From Hyphomonadaceae bacterium (GTDB lineage: Bacteria > Pseudomonadota > Alphaproteobacteria > Caulobacterales > Aquidulcibacteraceae), in NCBI GenBank assembly GCA_014378995.1, contig JACMMP010000236.1, positions 1-34,067 of the forward strand: DNA of 34,067 nt, given 5' to 3'. Below the pieces are notes generated by a model. It ran no database searches, was not told the DNA's origin, and was given only the letters and a program-made list of their open reading frames with translations. The position numbers and the translations under genes were made by a program. Below, one piece after another: positions 23,355-32,260 of this stretch (its first letter is position 1; every line of letters begins with the position of its first letter).

Positions 23355-25196
23355 ATGCCGGACTCTTTGTCTCTGGGCGAGCCTGCCGAAGAAGCGGCGT
23401 GGCGCGCTTTGGTCGAACAAGGGCTGAAGGGCGCGCAATGGGCGCGGCTGGTCGGCCAGACCGCGGACGGCGTCGCCATCAAGCCGCTTTACCGCGAAAC
23501 CGATATCGCGACAGCGACGGATGTGTCGGGCGCGCCGGGCGCAGCGCCATTCATCCGCGGCGCGCGCCAGGGCGCCTGGCTGATCCGGCAAAGCTTTGCG
23601 CATCCCGATCCGGAACGCACGAACGCCGAAATTCTGGCTGACCTCAAAGGCGGCGTCGGCGGGATCGAACTGGTGATCGACCCGAATGGCAAAGACGGCG
23701 TCGCCATCCGCGACGCGGCCGATTTCGATCTGGCGCTCTCGGGCGTCATCCTCGAAGCAGCGCCCGTGTCGCTCGACGCGGGCGCGGAAGAGCTTTGGGC
23801 CGCCGAGTTGCTGCGCGACAAGCTTAAGGGCGTCGCCGCAGTGGGCACGGCGTTCAATCTCGATCCGCTCGGCGTGATGCTACGCACGGGCCGGCAGGAC
23901 GCTCATCTGGAGGCATTTGCCTTCACCGCGATGACTTGCCGCGATTTGCCGAATGCGCGTTTCCTGCGCGCGGATGCGCGTGTCGTGCACGAAGCGGGCG
24001 GCAGTGAAGCGCAGGAGATTGCCTCAGCGCTCTACAGCGGCATCGCCTATTTGCGCGGTTTGGAGAGCGAGGCGCTCGACATCGAACAAAGCGCCAATGC
24101 GATCAGCTTTGCGGTTGCGGTGGGGCCGGATGTGCTGATCGAAGCGGCTAAGCTCAGGGCGCTGCGATTGTGTTGGGCGCGCGTGCTGGAAGCGTCCGGC
24201 GCCGAAGCGCAACACCGCGGCGCTTACATCCACGCGTTCACATCGCGCCGGATGATGACGCGCTACGATGCATGGACCAACATACTGCGCGTCACCACCG
24301 CCGCGTTCGCGGCTGGCGTCGGCGGCGCCGACGCCGTGACCACCTACCCGCTCACCGATGCGCTTGGCCTGCCGACGCCGTTCGCGCGCCGTGTCGCACG
24401 CAACACCCAGCACGTGCTTCTGGAAGAATGTCGGCTCGGGCAGGTCGCCGATCCCGCCGGCGGCGCCTGGTTCGTCGAGAAATTGACACGCGATCTCGCC
24501 GAGCGGGCCTGGGCGCTGATGCAACAGATGGAAGCGCACGCAGCCCCGCTGCAGGGCTTTCTGCAAGGCTTGGTGCGCGAAACACGCGCGCAACGCCAAC
24601 GCGGCATCGCCGCACGCCGAGAGGGGATTACGGGCGTCACCGACTACCCACTGCTCAATGCCGCCGCGCCGGAGATCGAGCGGGCGACATTCATATCGGC
24701 GAAGGCGATGCCGACCGACTTGTCGGACAGCCGGATTGAGCCACTGGCGCCGGTCCGTTGGGCGGCGCCCTTCGAAACGTTGCGCCAACGCGCCGAACTG
24801 CACGCGCCGCGCCCAGCCGTATTCGCCGCCACCTTGGGCGCGCTCGCCGCCTTCGCCCAGCGCGCGCAGTTTGCGCGCAATCTGTTCGCGGCAGGCGGCG
24901 TCGCGGTTCTGGGCGAAGAAGACGCCTATCCCTCGCGCGATGCGATGATCGACGCGTTCCGCTTTAGCGGCGCGCGCGTCGCCGTGATCTGCGGCACGGA
25001 CGCCGCTTACGCGGAGGATGCCGAGAACGCGGCGCAACGCCTGAAAGCGGCGGGCGCGACATGGGTCATGCTCGCCGGCAAGCCGGGCGATAGCGAAGCG
25101 AAACTGCGCGCGACCGGCGTCGATCAGTTCGTGTTCGCCGGACAAGATGCGCTGAAAGAGCTTGAAACGTTGCACGCGGCGCTTGGGGTGGCGTGA
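23355..25196 (+). CDS. mutA: Methylmalonyl-CoA mutase small (beta) subunit
   Basis: A 613-residue non-catalytic partner of MutB in the heterodimeric mutase that interconverts methylmalonyl-CoA and succinyl-CoA. The substrate-type barrel is recognisable (PLYRETDI, AWLIRQSF, VGGADAVTTYPLTDALGLPTPFARRVARNTQHVLLEE-type blocks in the second half). The C-terminal cobalamin-like domain lacks the DxHxxG ligand motif, as expected for the beta subunit. ATG 23355 (MPDSLSLGEP) is preferred, with GCGGAGTAGAA upstream. Its TGA shares the A of the next gene's ATG, coupling it to the GH25 gene. Confidence 0.93.
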   Translation: MPDSLSLGEPAEEAAWRALVEQGLKGAQWARLVGQTADGVAIKPLYRETDIATATDVSGAPGAAPFIRGARQGAWLIRQSFAHPDPERTNAEILADLKGGVGGIELVIDPNGKDGVAIRDAADFDLALSGVILEAAPVSLDAGAEELWAAELLRDKLKGVAAVGTAFNLDPLGVMLRTGRQDAHLEAFAFTAMTCRDLPNARFLRADARVVHEAGGSEAQEIASALYSGIAYLRGLESEALDIEQSANAISFAVAVGPDVLIEAAKLRALRLCWARVLEASGAEAQHRGAYIHAFTSRRMMTRYDAWTNILRVTTAAFAAGVGGADAVTTYPLTDALGLPTPFARRVARNTQHVLLEECRLGQVADPAGGAWFVEKLTRDLAERAWALMQQMEAHAAPLQGFLQGLVRETRAQRQRGIAARREGITGVTDYPLLNAAAPEIERATFISAKAMPTDLSDSRIEPLAPVRWAAPFETLRQRAELHAPRPAVFAATLGALAAFAQRAQFARNLFAAGGVAVLGEEDAYPSRDAMIDAFRFSGARVAVICGTDAAYAEDAENAAQRLKAAGATWVMLAGKPGDSEAKLRATGVDQFVFAGQDALKELETLHAALGVA

Positions 25197-26284
25197 TGAA
25201 ACAGCTTCTGCCCTACACACCGATGCGCGCCGACGTGGAGGCCGCTATCCAGAAGCTTCAACGCGCCGAAGCGTTCGATGCGGAAGCTTTCGCTGTATTG
25301 AATCGGGAGCGTTGGAAGCGTGGTCCGGCCTTTATAGCCATTATGATTCCGCTGTTCGGTTTGTTTATGGGGCTTATCTGGGTCGTAGATGCGCTTCTCA
25401 CCACCATTGCGGTGCCGATCGTCCTTCACGTGTTCAGCGCATTCTTGCTCGCGGTCCTCACGCACAGCGCTTTGCTCCGTGACACGATGAAGGATCACAT
25501 GCGCCTCGGCCATGCGATCGGGCGCTGGGGAGGAGAAAGGCGGGCGCATCCGGGAAAAGCCGCTGGAGCGCAAAGCATGATCCGCTGGGGTCTTAGCTGC
25601 GGAGCGGCGCTGCTCATTGCAGCGATCGTCGCCATCATCGGCGGCTGGTGGACGCCGCTGGCGAGCCGTTACATTCAGGGCGTCGATGTCTCGCACCATC
25701 AAGGCGCGATAGACTGGCGAACGCTCGCCGCCGACGATGTCGCGTTCGCTTACATCAAAGCGACAGAAGGCGCCGATCACGTCGATCCGCGCTTTGCGTT
25801 CAACTGGCGTGAAGCGGGCGACGCCGGGCTTTATCGCGGCGGCTATCATTTCTTTACGCTCTGCCAACCCGGCGTGCGGCAAGCGGCGAACTTCATCGCG
25901 GTCGTGCCGCGCGCGCAACGCGCACTGCCGGCGGCGCTCGACCTTGAACATATGGGGCCATGCCGGCTTGGCCCGACCATGCCGGACGTGGTCGCCGAAG
26001 CGCGCGCGTTCCTGGACCGCGTGGAAGCCCATTACGGCGTGCGCCCGATCATCTACACCACGCGAGAATTTCACGATGCGCATCTGAGCGCGCTCGAAGG
26101 CGAGCGCTTCTGGATCCGCTCGCTCGGCGTCGAGCCGCGCTTCCGCCAACGCGACTGGATCATCTGGCAACACCACAACCGCGGCCACAAACGCGGTGTC
26201 AGCGGCCCGATCGATCTGAACGCGTTTCGTGGTGATGCGACGGCGTTGGCAGCGTTTGCCTCCACGAGGAGGAGCGCTTCATGA
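25196..26284 (+). CDS. Membrane-anchored GH25 lysozyme inside the mutase operon
   Basis: 362 residues in two parts. Residues 1-125: a polar helical lead, then two hydrophobic helices (FIAIMIPLFGLFMGLIWVV and IVLHVFSAFLLAVLTHSALL) and a polar loop. Residues 128-150 form a third helix, then a complete GH25 domain: GVDVSHHQGAIDW, FAYIKATEGADHVDPRFAFN, GGYHFF, LDLEHMG (catalytic Asp/Glu) and a C-terminal IIWQHH. GH25 enzymes cleave the MurNAc-GlcNAc bond of peptidoglycan. ATG 25196 overlaps the mutA stop (TGATG). ATG 25577, with GGAG upstream, could give a shorter form starting at the third helix. Confidence 0.88.
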   Translation: MKQLLPYTPMRADVEAAIQKLQRAEAFDAEAFAVLNRERWKRGPAFIAIMIPLFGLFMGLIWVVDALLTTIAVPIVLHVFSAFLLAVLTHSALLRDTMKDHMRLGHAIGRWGGERRAHPGKAAGAQSMIRWGLSCGAALLIAAIVAIIGGWWTPLASRYIQGVDVSHHQGAIDWRTLAADDVAFAYIKATEGADHVDPRFAFNWREAGDAGLYRGGYHFFTLCQPGVRQAANFIAVVPRAQRALPAALDLEHMGPCRLGPTMPDVVAEARAFLDRVEAHYGVRPIIYTTREFHDAHLSALEGERFWIRSLGVEPRFRQRDWIIWQHHNRGHKRGVSGPIDLNAFRGDATALAAFASTRRSAS

Positions 26285-26616
26285 CGCGAGAACAGTTCAT
26301 GGCGGCCAAGCGCGTGCTCGCCGAAGGGGAGGCCAACCACTCTTTCTATGAAATCGAGGACGCACGGAGAGCGATAGCGCCCGTCAAAAAAGGCGTCGGG
26401 TTCATGCTAAGCGCCATACTCGGCATCTTCTTCGCACTGCGACTCGTTCTAGAGATTGCGCTTTCCCTTTATCACTCACCGCTGGTCAACACGCTCATTA
26501 CAACGCTGTTGTTCGCCGCGGTCATGTCATTGCTTTTCGTCCGACCATTCCGTGAGAGGTTCATCCCTGTGAAGGGCCTCACGTGGCGCGAGGCTGCACA
26601 GGTCTATCATTTATGA
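26281..26616 (+). CDS. Small two-TM protein between GH25 and mutB
   Basis: 111 residues: polar lead [20 protein letters not shown], hydrophobic helix [24 protein letters not shown], second helix [19 protein letters not shown], basic tail [18 protein letters not shown]. No family recognised. Its layout (acidic helical lead followed by two helices) resembles residues 1-95 of the GH25 protein just upstream, so the two may share origin. ATGA overlaps on both sides lock it between GH25 and mutB. Confidence 0.7.
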   Translation: MTREQFMAAKRVLAEGEANHSFYEIEDARRAIAPVKKGVGFMLSAILGIFFALRLVLEIALSLYHSPLVNTLITTLLFAAVMSLLFVRPFRERFIPVKGLTWREAAQVYHL

Positions 26617-28820
26617 CCCTTCCTGATTTCTCAAACCTCTCGCTCGACACCGAAGTCGTTGAAGCACCCGAGTCGCCGCCCTCCGGCAAGCCATGGCTCA
26701 CGCCGGAAGGCATCGCCGTCCGCACGGCTTACACCGCCGCCGATCGCGCAGGGCTGGACTTCGTCGACGGCTTCCCGGGCATGGCGCCATTTGGGCGCGG
26801 GCCGTATCCCACCATGTACGTCCAACAGCCATGGACAATCCGCCAATACGCAGGCTTCTCGACGGCGGAGGATTCCAACGCCTTCTACCGCCGCAATCTC
26901 GCGCATGGGCAGAAGGGCCTCTCCATCGCCTTCGATCTCGCCACGCACCGCGGCTACGATTCCGATCACCCGCGCGTTGTCGGCGATGTCGGCATGGCGG
27001 GCGTGGCGATCGATTCCATCCTCGACATGCGCACGCTCTTCAACGGCATTCCGCTCGATCAGATGAGCGTGTCGATGACCATGAACGGTGCGGTGTTGCC
27101 GATCATGGCGCTCTATATCGTCGCCGGCGAGGAGCAAGGCGTGCCGCACGCAAAGCTCAGCGGCACGATCCAGAACGACATCCTCAAAGAATTCATGGTG
27201 CGCAACACCTTCATCTATCCGCCAAAGCCGTCGATGCGCATCGTCTCCGACATTTTCGCGTACACCGCGACCGAGATGCCGAAGTTCAACTCGATTTCAA
27301 TCAGCGGCTATCACATGCAGGAAGCCGGCGCGACGGCCGACCTGGAGCTCGCCTACACGCTTGCCGACGGCGTCGAATACATTCGCGCTGGAATCGCCGC
27401 GGGTCTCGACGTCGACAAGTTCGCACCGCGGCTTTCCTTCTTCTGGGCCATTGGCATGAACCCGTTCATGGAGATCGCAAAGCTCCGCGCGGCGCGTCTC
27501 TTGTGGTCGAAGCTGACGGCGCAGTTCAAGCCGACGGACGATAAGTCGCGCGCTCTACGCACACACTGCCAGACTTCCGGTTGGTCGCTGACGGCGCAGG
27601 ACGTTTACAACAACGCGGTGCGCACCTGCGTCGAAGCGATGGCCGCCGCATATGGCGGCACGCAATCTTTGCACACCAACTCACTCGACGAAGCGCTGGC
27701 GCTCCCCACCGATTTTTCCGCCCGCATCGCCCGCAACACGCAAATCTTGCTGCAGCAGGAAGCCGGCGTCACGCGCCCCGCCGATCCGTGGGGCGGCTCC
27801 TACTACGTTGAACGCCTCACCGCCGATCTCGCGGCGAAAGCCTGGGCGCATATCGAGGAAGTCGAAGAGCTCGGCGGCATGTCGGAGGCCATCGATCAAG
27901 GCTTGCCGAAAGCCCGCATCGAAGAAGCCGCCGCACGCACGCAAGCGCGCATCGATACGGGGCACCAGACGATCGTCGGCATCAACAAGTACAAGCTCGA
28001 CGAAAAAGAGGACGTGCCCGTCCTCAAAGTCGACAACGCAAAAGTCCGCGCCATGCAACTCGAAAAGTTGACGCGCCTGAAGGCAGAGCGAAAGCAAGTT
28101 GAAGTAGATGCGGCCCTTGAGGCGCTGACGAACGCCGGGTTGGAGCGCGCGACCTCCGGTCGCGCAAGCGCCGCCGGAGGCGACGCGCTCCATGCCCCCA
28201 ACCTGCTCGACCTAGCTGTAAAAGCCGCCCGCGCCAAATCCACGGTCGGCGAAATGTCGTCAGCGCTGGAACGCGCCTTCAACCGCCACCAGCCGCCGAT
28301 CCGCCTCGTCACCGGCGTGTTTGCGCGCGAGGCGGGCGCCGATGCGCCGCTCGAACGCGCACGCCAAAGCGTCGCTGCGTTCGAAGAGGCCGAAGGCAAA
28401 CGCCCGCGCATCCTCGTCGCGAAGATGGGTCAGGACGGCCACGACCGCGGGCAGAAAGTGATCGCCAGCGCTTTCGCCGACATCGGCTTCGAGGTCGAAA
28501 TTGGGCCTTTGTTCGCAACGCCCGAGGAAGTGGCCACGCAGGCTATCGAGAAAGGCGTCCACATCGTCGGCGTCTCATCGCTGGCGGCTGGACACCTGAC
28601 GCTGACGCCGGGCTTGCGCGCCGCGCTCGAAGCGCGCGGCCGCGGCGACATCATGATCGTGATCGGCGGCGTCATCCCGCCGGAGGATATCGCGACGCTG
28701 AAAGAGATGGGCGCGGCGGCGGTGTACCCGCCGGGCGGCGTGATCGCCGACATCGCACAGGATTTACTGGGGGCGCTGAACGAGAAGCTGGGGTATGCGC
28801 AGGCGGCGCGGCGGGATTGA
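26613..28820 (+). CDS. mutB: Methylmalonyl-CoA mutase large (alpha) subunit, with palindromic element in the linker
   Basis: 735 residues, the catalytic adenosylcobalamin enzyme. Barrel: [87 protein letters not shown]. Cobalamin domain: [18 protein letters not shown] with the lower-ligand DxHxxG, then [13 protein letters not shown] and [11 protein letters not shown]. The linker at residues 507-528 ([20 protein letters not shown], approximately) is not found in ordinary mutases and is the translation of the palindromic repeat at 28141-28192. ATG 26613 overlaps the preceding stop as ATGA. No meaB/argK chaperone gene is adjacent. Confidence 0.97.
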   Translation: MTLPDFSNLSLDTEVVEAPESPPSGKPWLTPEGIAVRTAYTAADRAGLDFVDGFPGMAPFGRGPYPTMYVQQPWTIRQYAGFSTAEDSNAFYRRNLAHGQKGLSIAFDLATHRGYDSDHPRVVGDVGMAGVAIDSILDMRTLFNGIPLDQMSVSMTMNGAVLPIMALYIVAGEEQGVPHAKLSGTIQNDILKEFMVRNTFIYPPKPSMRIVSDIFAYTATEMPKFNSISISGYHMQEAGATADLELAYTLADGVEYIRAGIAAGLDVDKFAPRLSFFWAIGMNPFMEIAKLRAARLLWSKLTAQFKPTDDKSRALRTHCQTSGWSLTAQDVYNNAVRTCVEAMAAAYGGTQSLHTNSLDEALALPTDFSARIARNTQILLQQEAGVTRPADPWGGSYYVERLTADLAAKAWAHIEEVEELGGMSEAIDQGLPKARIEEAAARTQARIDTGHQTIVGINKYKLDEKEDVPVLKVDNAKVRAMQLEKLTRLKAERKQVEVDAALEALTNAGLERATSGRASAAGGDALHAPNLLDLAVKAARAKSTVGEMSSALERAFNRHQPPIRLVTGVFAREAGADAPLERARQSVAAFEEAEGKRPRILVAKMGQDGHDRGQKVIASAFADIGFEVEIGPLFATPEEVATQAIEKGVHIVGVSSLAAGHLTLTPGLRAALEARGRGDIMIVIGGVIPPEDIATLKEMGAAAVYPPGGVIADIAQDLLGALNEKLGYAQAARRD
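28141..28192. repeat. Palindromic element (family A) in frame inside mutB
   Basis: Arms TGGAGCGCGCGACCTCCGG (28141-28159) and an inverted copy at 28174-28192 (two mismatches). Each half forms its own hairpin (GCGCGACC-TCC-GGTCGCGC; GCGCCGCC-GGA-GGCGACGC, one mismatch). Same TGGA-hairpin-AA/AT-hairpin-TCCA layout as the intergenic elements. It codes for residues about 510-527 of MutB. Confidence 0.8.
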
Positions 28821-28823
28821 GGG

Positions 28824-29495
28824 TCAGCCGAATAAAACGTCGAGAAAGGTCGGCATCGTGGTAGTGATCAACGTCACCCAGATGACGATCCTAATCTCGC
28901 GGTTTGGATGAAGCAGCCAGTGGCGGACGTCGTACCAACGCACTTTGCGAAGATAGACGTCGTATTGTCCGACGACGGGCAGGCCAGGCTCGTCGTCTTC
29001 TACATTCCCGTTCTCAAACCGGACCTGTGTCAGTAGCGCTTCATCGAGCTGAACCTCATTCGGTTGCGTCTGGTAGCGACCACCCATTGGACATTGAAGT
29101 TTCAACTCGCGATATACCACGACCTTACGCCTGCCTCGCTCGACAACGGTAACAACATAGTAGTGATCAAGATCGCGAGTGCGCGTTCTTTGAACGGATG
29201 GGTCGTTCAGGCCTGCACCTTCCCGCAATCTGTGAAAGCGCAGATAGTCAACAGTGCTGAGGCGAAGGTGATCTTTGTAGGTGTGCGGCCCTGCCTTGAT
29301 CGCCCCCGCCTTAACGAGCGGCTTAGTCCAGGGCCAAATCCACGAAATGCTCAGCAGCCAAGTGGCGACTAGCGCCACCACCAGAAAGAGCATCGCGAGC
29401 AGTGAAAACGTCTGCCAACTCAGGTTATGGAGTGGTTCGACTGCATCGCGCCAATAGGCGCCAAGCGTCGACTCCAGTTCAACCGCACCAACCAT
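28824..29495 (-). CDS. Unrecognised two-TM protein with HPNREIR motif (paralogue of 1970-2827)
   Basis: 223 residues. N-terminal hydrophobic helix at about 30-50 (FSLLAMLFLVVALVATWLL), about 140 soluble residues with strands such as HYYVVTVVERGRRKVVVY, then YDVYLRKVRWYDVRHW, LHPNREIRIVIW and a final hydrophobic helix ending VLFG. The C-terminal 45 residues align with those of the protein at 1970-2827. I chose ATG 29495 (MVGAVELESTL) because its N-terminus then matches the paralogue's; ATG 29543 would add 16 residues. GC is lower than that of neighbours. Its stop is 3 bp from the mutB stop, convergent. Confidence 0.72.
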   Translation of the reverse strand: MVGAVELESTLGAYWRDAVEPLHNLSWQTFSLLAMLFLVVALVATWLLSISWIWPWTKPLVKAGAIKAGPHTYKDHLRLSTVDYLRFHRLREGAGLNDPSVQRTRTRDLDHYYVVTVVERGRRKVVVYRELKLQCPMGGRYQTQPNEVQLDEALLTQVRFENGNVEDDEPGLPVVGQYDVYLRKVRWYDVRHWLLHPNREIRIVIWVTLITTTMPTFLDVLFG

Positions 29496-29583
29496 TTTTC
29501 GTCCCAAAAAGCACATTAGCAGGCGTTCCAAGCTAAACAACACCTGGGTTGCCTCTCGGCAAGCGCTTGGGCATCAGGGCCAC

Positions 29584-30255
29584 ATGAAGCGCTCACTCCT
29601 CGCCCTCTCCGCCTTCCTAGCCATCGCCTACGGCGCGTTCGGCTCGTCCCTCTACGAAGGCGCGCCGCCTTTCATCGTCGGCACGATCTTCAAAGCCTCC
29701 AGCATTATTATCCTCGGCGCCATCGCGCTCCTCGCGCGCTCGCGCTTGCTCGCCGCCGGCCTTCTCTTCGGCGCGCTGGGCGATGCGTTGCTGGCGTGGC
29801 GGCCGGAAACGTTTCTCTACGGTGCGTTCGCGTTCCTAGTCGGCCACCTGTTCTACATCGCGCTCTTCCTCCGCACAGGCATCGGCGTCGGCGCCGCGCT
29901 GAAGCAACCACCGCGCCTGCTCGGCGCGCTCGCGCTGATCGCCGCTGCGTTCGTAATGACCACGCTGCTGGTGCCGCGCGACAACGCGATGTTCGCGCCG
30001 CTCGGCGTCTATACCGGCGTGCTGACGCTGATGGCGCTCTGCTCGTTCACGCTGCCGGCGACGCGCTGGCTGGTGATGGCGGGCGCGGTGCTGTTCTTTA
30101 TTTCCGACGGCTTCGTCGCCTGGAACATGTTCCACCCCGATCCCGATCCGACGCTCGCTTACTGGCGCAGCTTCGCTGGGTGGATGATCTATTGGGGCGG
30201 GCAAGCGGCGATCTGTTTCGGCGCGTTAGGGCTGCACAAATCAGAGCCGGAATGA
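29584..30255 (+). CDS. YhhN/TMEM86-family membrane protein (lysoplasmalogenase-like)
   Basis: 223 residues with about eight hydrophobic helices. Family features seen: FKASSIIILGAIAL in helix 2, GALGDALLAWRPETF (conserved GDxxL), FLVGHLFYIALF, and FFISDGFVAWNMF (SD) near helix 7. Mammalian TMEM86B hydrolyses lysoplasmalogens; bacterial homologues are assigned by similarity and their substrate is uncertain. Divergent from the HPNREIR protein; an interspersed palindrome follows the stop by 5 bp. Confidence 0.88.
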   Translation: MKRSLLALSAFLAIAYGAFGSSLYEGAPPFIVGTIFKASSIIILGAIALLARSRLLAAGLLFGALGDALLAWRPETFLYGAFAFLVGHLFYIALFLRTGIGVGAALKQPPRLLGALALIAAAFVMTTLLVPRDNAMFAPLGVYTGVLTLMALCSFTLPATRWLVMAGAVLFFISDGFVAWNMFHPDPDPTLAYWRSFAGWMIYWGGQAAICFGALGLHKSEPE

Positions 30256-30259
30256 TCTC

Positions 30260-30364
30260 GTCATTCCGGGGCAATGCGCAGCATTGAACCCGGAACCCAA
30301 GGGCCAACGATGAGCCGGTTGCCCCTGGGTCCCGGGTTCTCGCCAAGGCGAGCCCCGGGATGAC
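30260..30364. repeat. Interspersed palindromic element, family B, copy 2
   Basis: About 105 bp with ends GTCATTCCGGGG and CCCCGGGATGAC. Shared with copy 1 (3542-3639), in the same order: GTCATTCCGGG, ACCCGGAACC, AGGGCCAACG, a GAGC.GGT word, CCCTGGGT. It lies between the yhhN stop and recQ, ending 42 bp before the recQ start. Confidence 0.85.
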
Positions 30365-30406
30365 GATGTGGTTGTGAGCGCAGCAAATCGTAGGCATCTA
30401 GCGCCG

Positions 30407-32239
30407 ATGACCGATCTCACCACCGCCCGCGAAACGCTGCAGCGCGTGTTCGGTCACGACGATTTTCGCGGGATGCAGGCCGACGTTATCACCGAAGTGC
30501 TCGCCGGCCGTGATGTGATGGCGGTGCTGCCCACAGGCGGCGGCAAGAGCTTCTGTTACCAAATCCCCGCGATGCTGCGCCCGGGCGTCGGGCTCGTGGT
30601 TTCGCCGCTGATTGCGCTGATGCAGGATCAAGTCGCGGCGTTGCGCGCGGCGGGCGTCAAGGCGGCGCGCCTCGATTCCACGATCGCATCAGACCAGCGC
30701 CGCGCTACGCTCGACGCCGCGCGCGAGGGGCGCCTCGACCTTCTCTACGTTTCGCCGGAAGGTTTGTTCGCGCCGAACTTCCTCGATTTTCTGAGCGACT
30801 GTCCGATCGCGCTGATCGCGATCGACGAAGCGCACTGCGTCAGCCAATGGGGCCACGATTTCCGGCCCGATTATCGCGCGCTTGGGCGGCTGGCGGAGAG
30901 TTTCCCGAACGTCCCGCGCATGGCCGTCACCGCCACCGCCGATCTCAAAACCCAAGCCGACATCCGCACCCAGCTGCAGCTCGAGCATGCGCGCGCGTTC
31001 GTCGATAGCTTCGACCGCCCTAACCTCGTGCTCGCCGCCGAGCGTAAAAGCACCAAGCCGCACGACCGCATTTTCGATCTGGTGCGCGCGCGGCGCGGCA
31101 AGTCGGGCATCATCTACGCCTCGACCCGCGACCACGTGGAGAAAATCGCGGCCAATCTGCAAGAGGTGAAAGTGCCGGCCCTCGCCTATCACGCCGGGCT
31201 CGACGCCGGCCTCCGCGCGGATCGTCAGCACAAATTCCAAGAAGAAGACGATGTGGTGATGGTGGCGACAATCGCCTTCGGCATGGGCGTCGATAAGCCG
31301 GACGTCCGCTACGTGATTCACGCGGATTCGCCCAAGAGCATTGAGGCGTATTGGCAGGAGGTCGGCCGCGCCGGGCGCGATGGGGAAACCGCGGAGGGCT
31401 TCTGCGTCTACAGCGCAAGCGACCTCCGCCGCGCCATCATGTTTGCAAACCAGGGCAATGCGAGCGAGCACGTGCGCGGCGTGCAGATCAAGAAAGCGCG
31501 CCAGCTGTTCGCTTTTCTCGACGGCCTCACCTGCCGCCGCGCGGGCGTGCGGCGCTATTTCGGCGAAGAGAACGCGGAAGCCTGCGGCGTCTGCGACATC
31601 TGCACCGATCCGCCGGTCTCGATCGACGCCACCGAGCTTGCGGCGAAGGCGATCTCCGCCGTGATGCGGATGGATCAGCGTTTCGGCCGCGGGCGGGTGG
31701 TGAACCATTTGCTCGGCAAAGCCAGCGATCAGCTCGACGAGCAATTTTCCACACGCAGCACCTTCGGCATCGGCGCCGGGACCCCCGAAAGCGTCTGGCG
31801 CAACGTGATCGAGCACCTGTTGTTCGAAGGCGTGCTTGGCGAAGGCGACGGCGAGCGGCCGACCTTGAGCATAGGCGACGACGAGGTGGTGCGCGCAATC
31901 TTCCGCAAGGAGCGCATCATCCGCATGCGTGAATCGGCCAAGCCCGAGCGACGCAGCAAGGAAGACCGGCGCGCCGCACGTGGCGCACGCGGTTCTGCCA
32001 AGGCCGGCTTTGAAGGCGCGGATGCGACATTGTTCGAAGCGCTGCGGTCGTGGCGGCGTGAGACGGCGCAGGCTGCGGGCGTGCCGCCCTATGTGATCTT
32101 CCACGATGCGACTTTGGCCGCGATCGTGACGGCGAAGCCGGGTGACTTGGTAGCGCTCGGCCGCGTGCCGGGCATCGGCGAAGCTAAACTCAAACACCAT
32201 GGCGCAGAATTGCTGGCCGTCGTCATCGCGGGCTGTTGA
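30407..32239 (+). CDS. recQ: ATP-dependent DNA helicase RecQ
   Basis: 610 residues, 3'-5' helicase of recombination and repair. Motif 0/I: FRGMQADVI and LPTGGGKSFCYQIPAML (Walker A); motif II AIDEAHCVSQWGHDFRPDY; motif III MAVTATAD; motifs V-VI ATIAFGMGVDKPDVRYVIH and YWQEVGRAGRDG. The RQC zinc site is C...ACGVCDIC at about residue 380-402, and the HRDC domain closes the protein (LFEALRSWRRETAQAAGVPPYVIF to GIGEAKLKHHG). ATG 30407 (MTDLTTARETLQ) is the family-type start; an upstream GTG lies inside the end of the palindrome and is rejected. Confidence 0.97.
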   Translation: MTDLTTARETLQRVFGHDDFRGMQADVITEVLAGRDVMAVLPTGGGKSFCYQIPAMLRPGVGLVVSPLIALMQDQVAALRAAGVKAARLDSTIASDQRRATLDAAREGRLDLLYVSPEGLFAPNFLDFLSDCPIALIAIDEAHCVSQWGHDFRPDYRALGRLAESFPNVPRMAVTATADLKTQADIRTQLQLEHARAFVDSFDRPNLVLAAERKSTKPHDRIFDLVRARRGKSGIIYASTRDHVEKIAANLQEVKVPALAYHAGLDAGLRADRQHKFQEEDDVVMVATIAFGMGVDKPDVRYVIHADSPKSIEAYWQEVGRAGRDGETAEGFCVYSASDLRRAIMFANQGNASEHVRGVQIKKARQLFAFLDGLTCRRAGVRRYFGEENAEACGVCDICTDPPVSIDATELAAKAISAVMRMDQRFGRGRVVNHLLGKASDQLDEQFSTRSTFGIGAGTPESVWRNVIEHLLFEGVLGEGDGERPTLSIGDDEVVRAIFRKERIIRMRESAKPERRSKEDRRAARGARGSAKAGFEGADATLFEALRSWRRETAQAAGVPPYVIFHDATLAAIVTAKPGDLVALGRVPGIGEAKLKHHGAELLAVVIAGC

Positions 32240-32260
32240 TAGCGCGCCTACTGAGACAGC

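Noticed and set aside
24024-25220. A 398-codon minus-strand frame over mutA
   Set aside because: Opposite strand of a clear mutase subunit; no recognisable motif.
21954-26284. A single prophage remnant running from the holin-like gene to the GH25 lysozyme
   Set aside because: The two ends are separated by a nitronate monooxygenase on one strand and mutA on the other, with no phage structural, integrase or replication gene and no att-like repeats.
30689-32200. A 503-codon open frame antisense to recQ
   Set aside because: RecQ on the plus strand has all helicase, zinc and HRDC motifs; the antisense frame has no domain pattern and is a product of high GC and codon bias.
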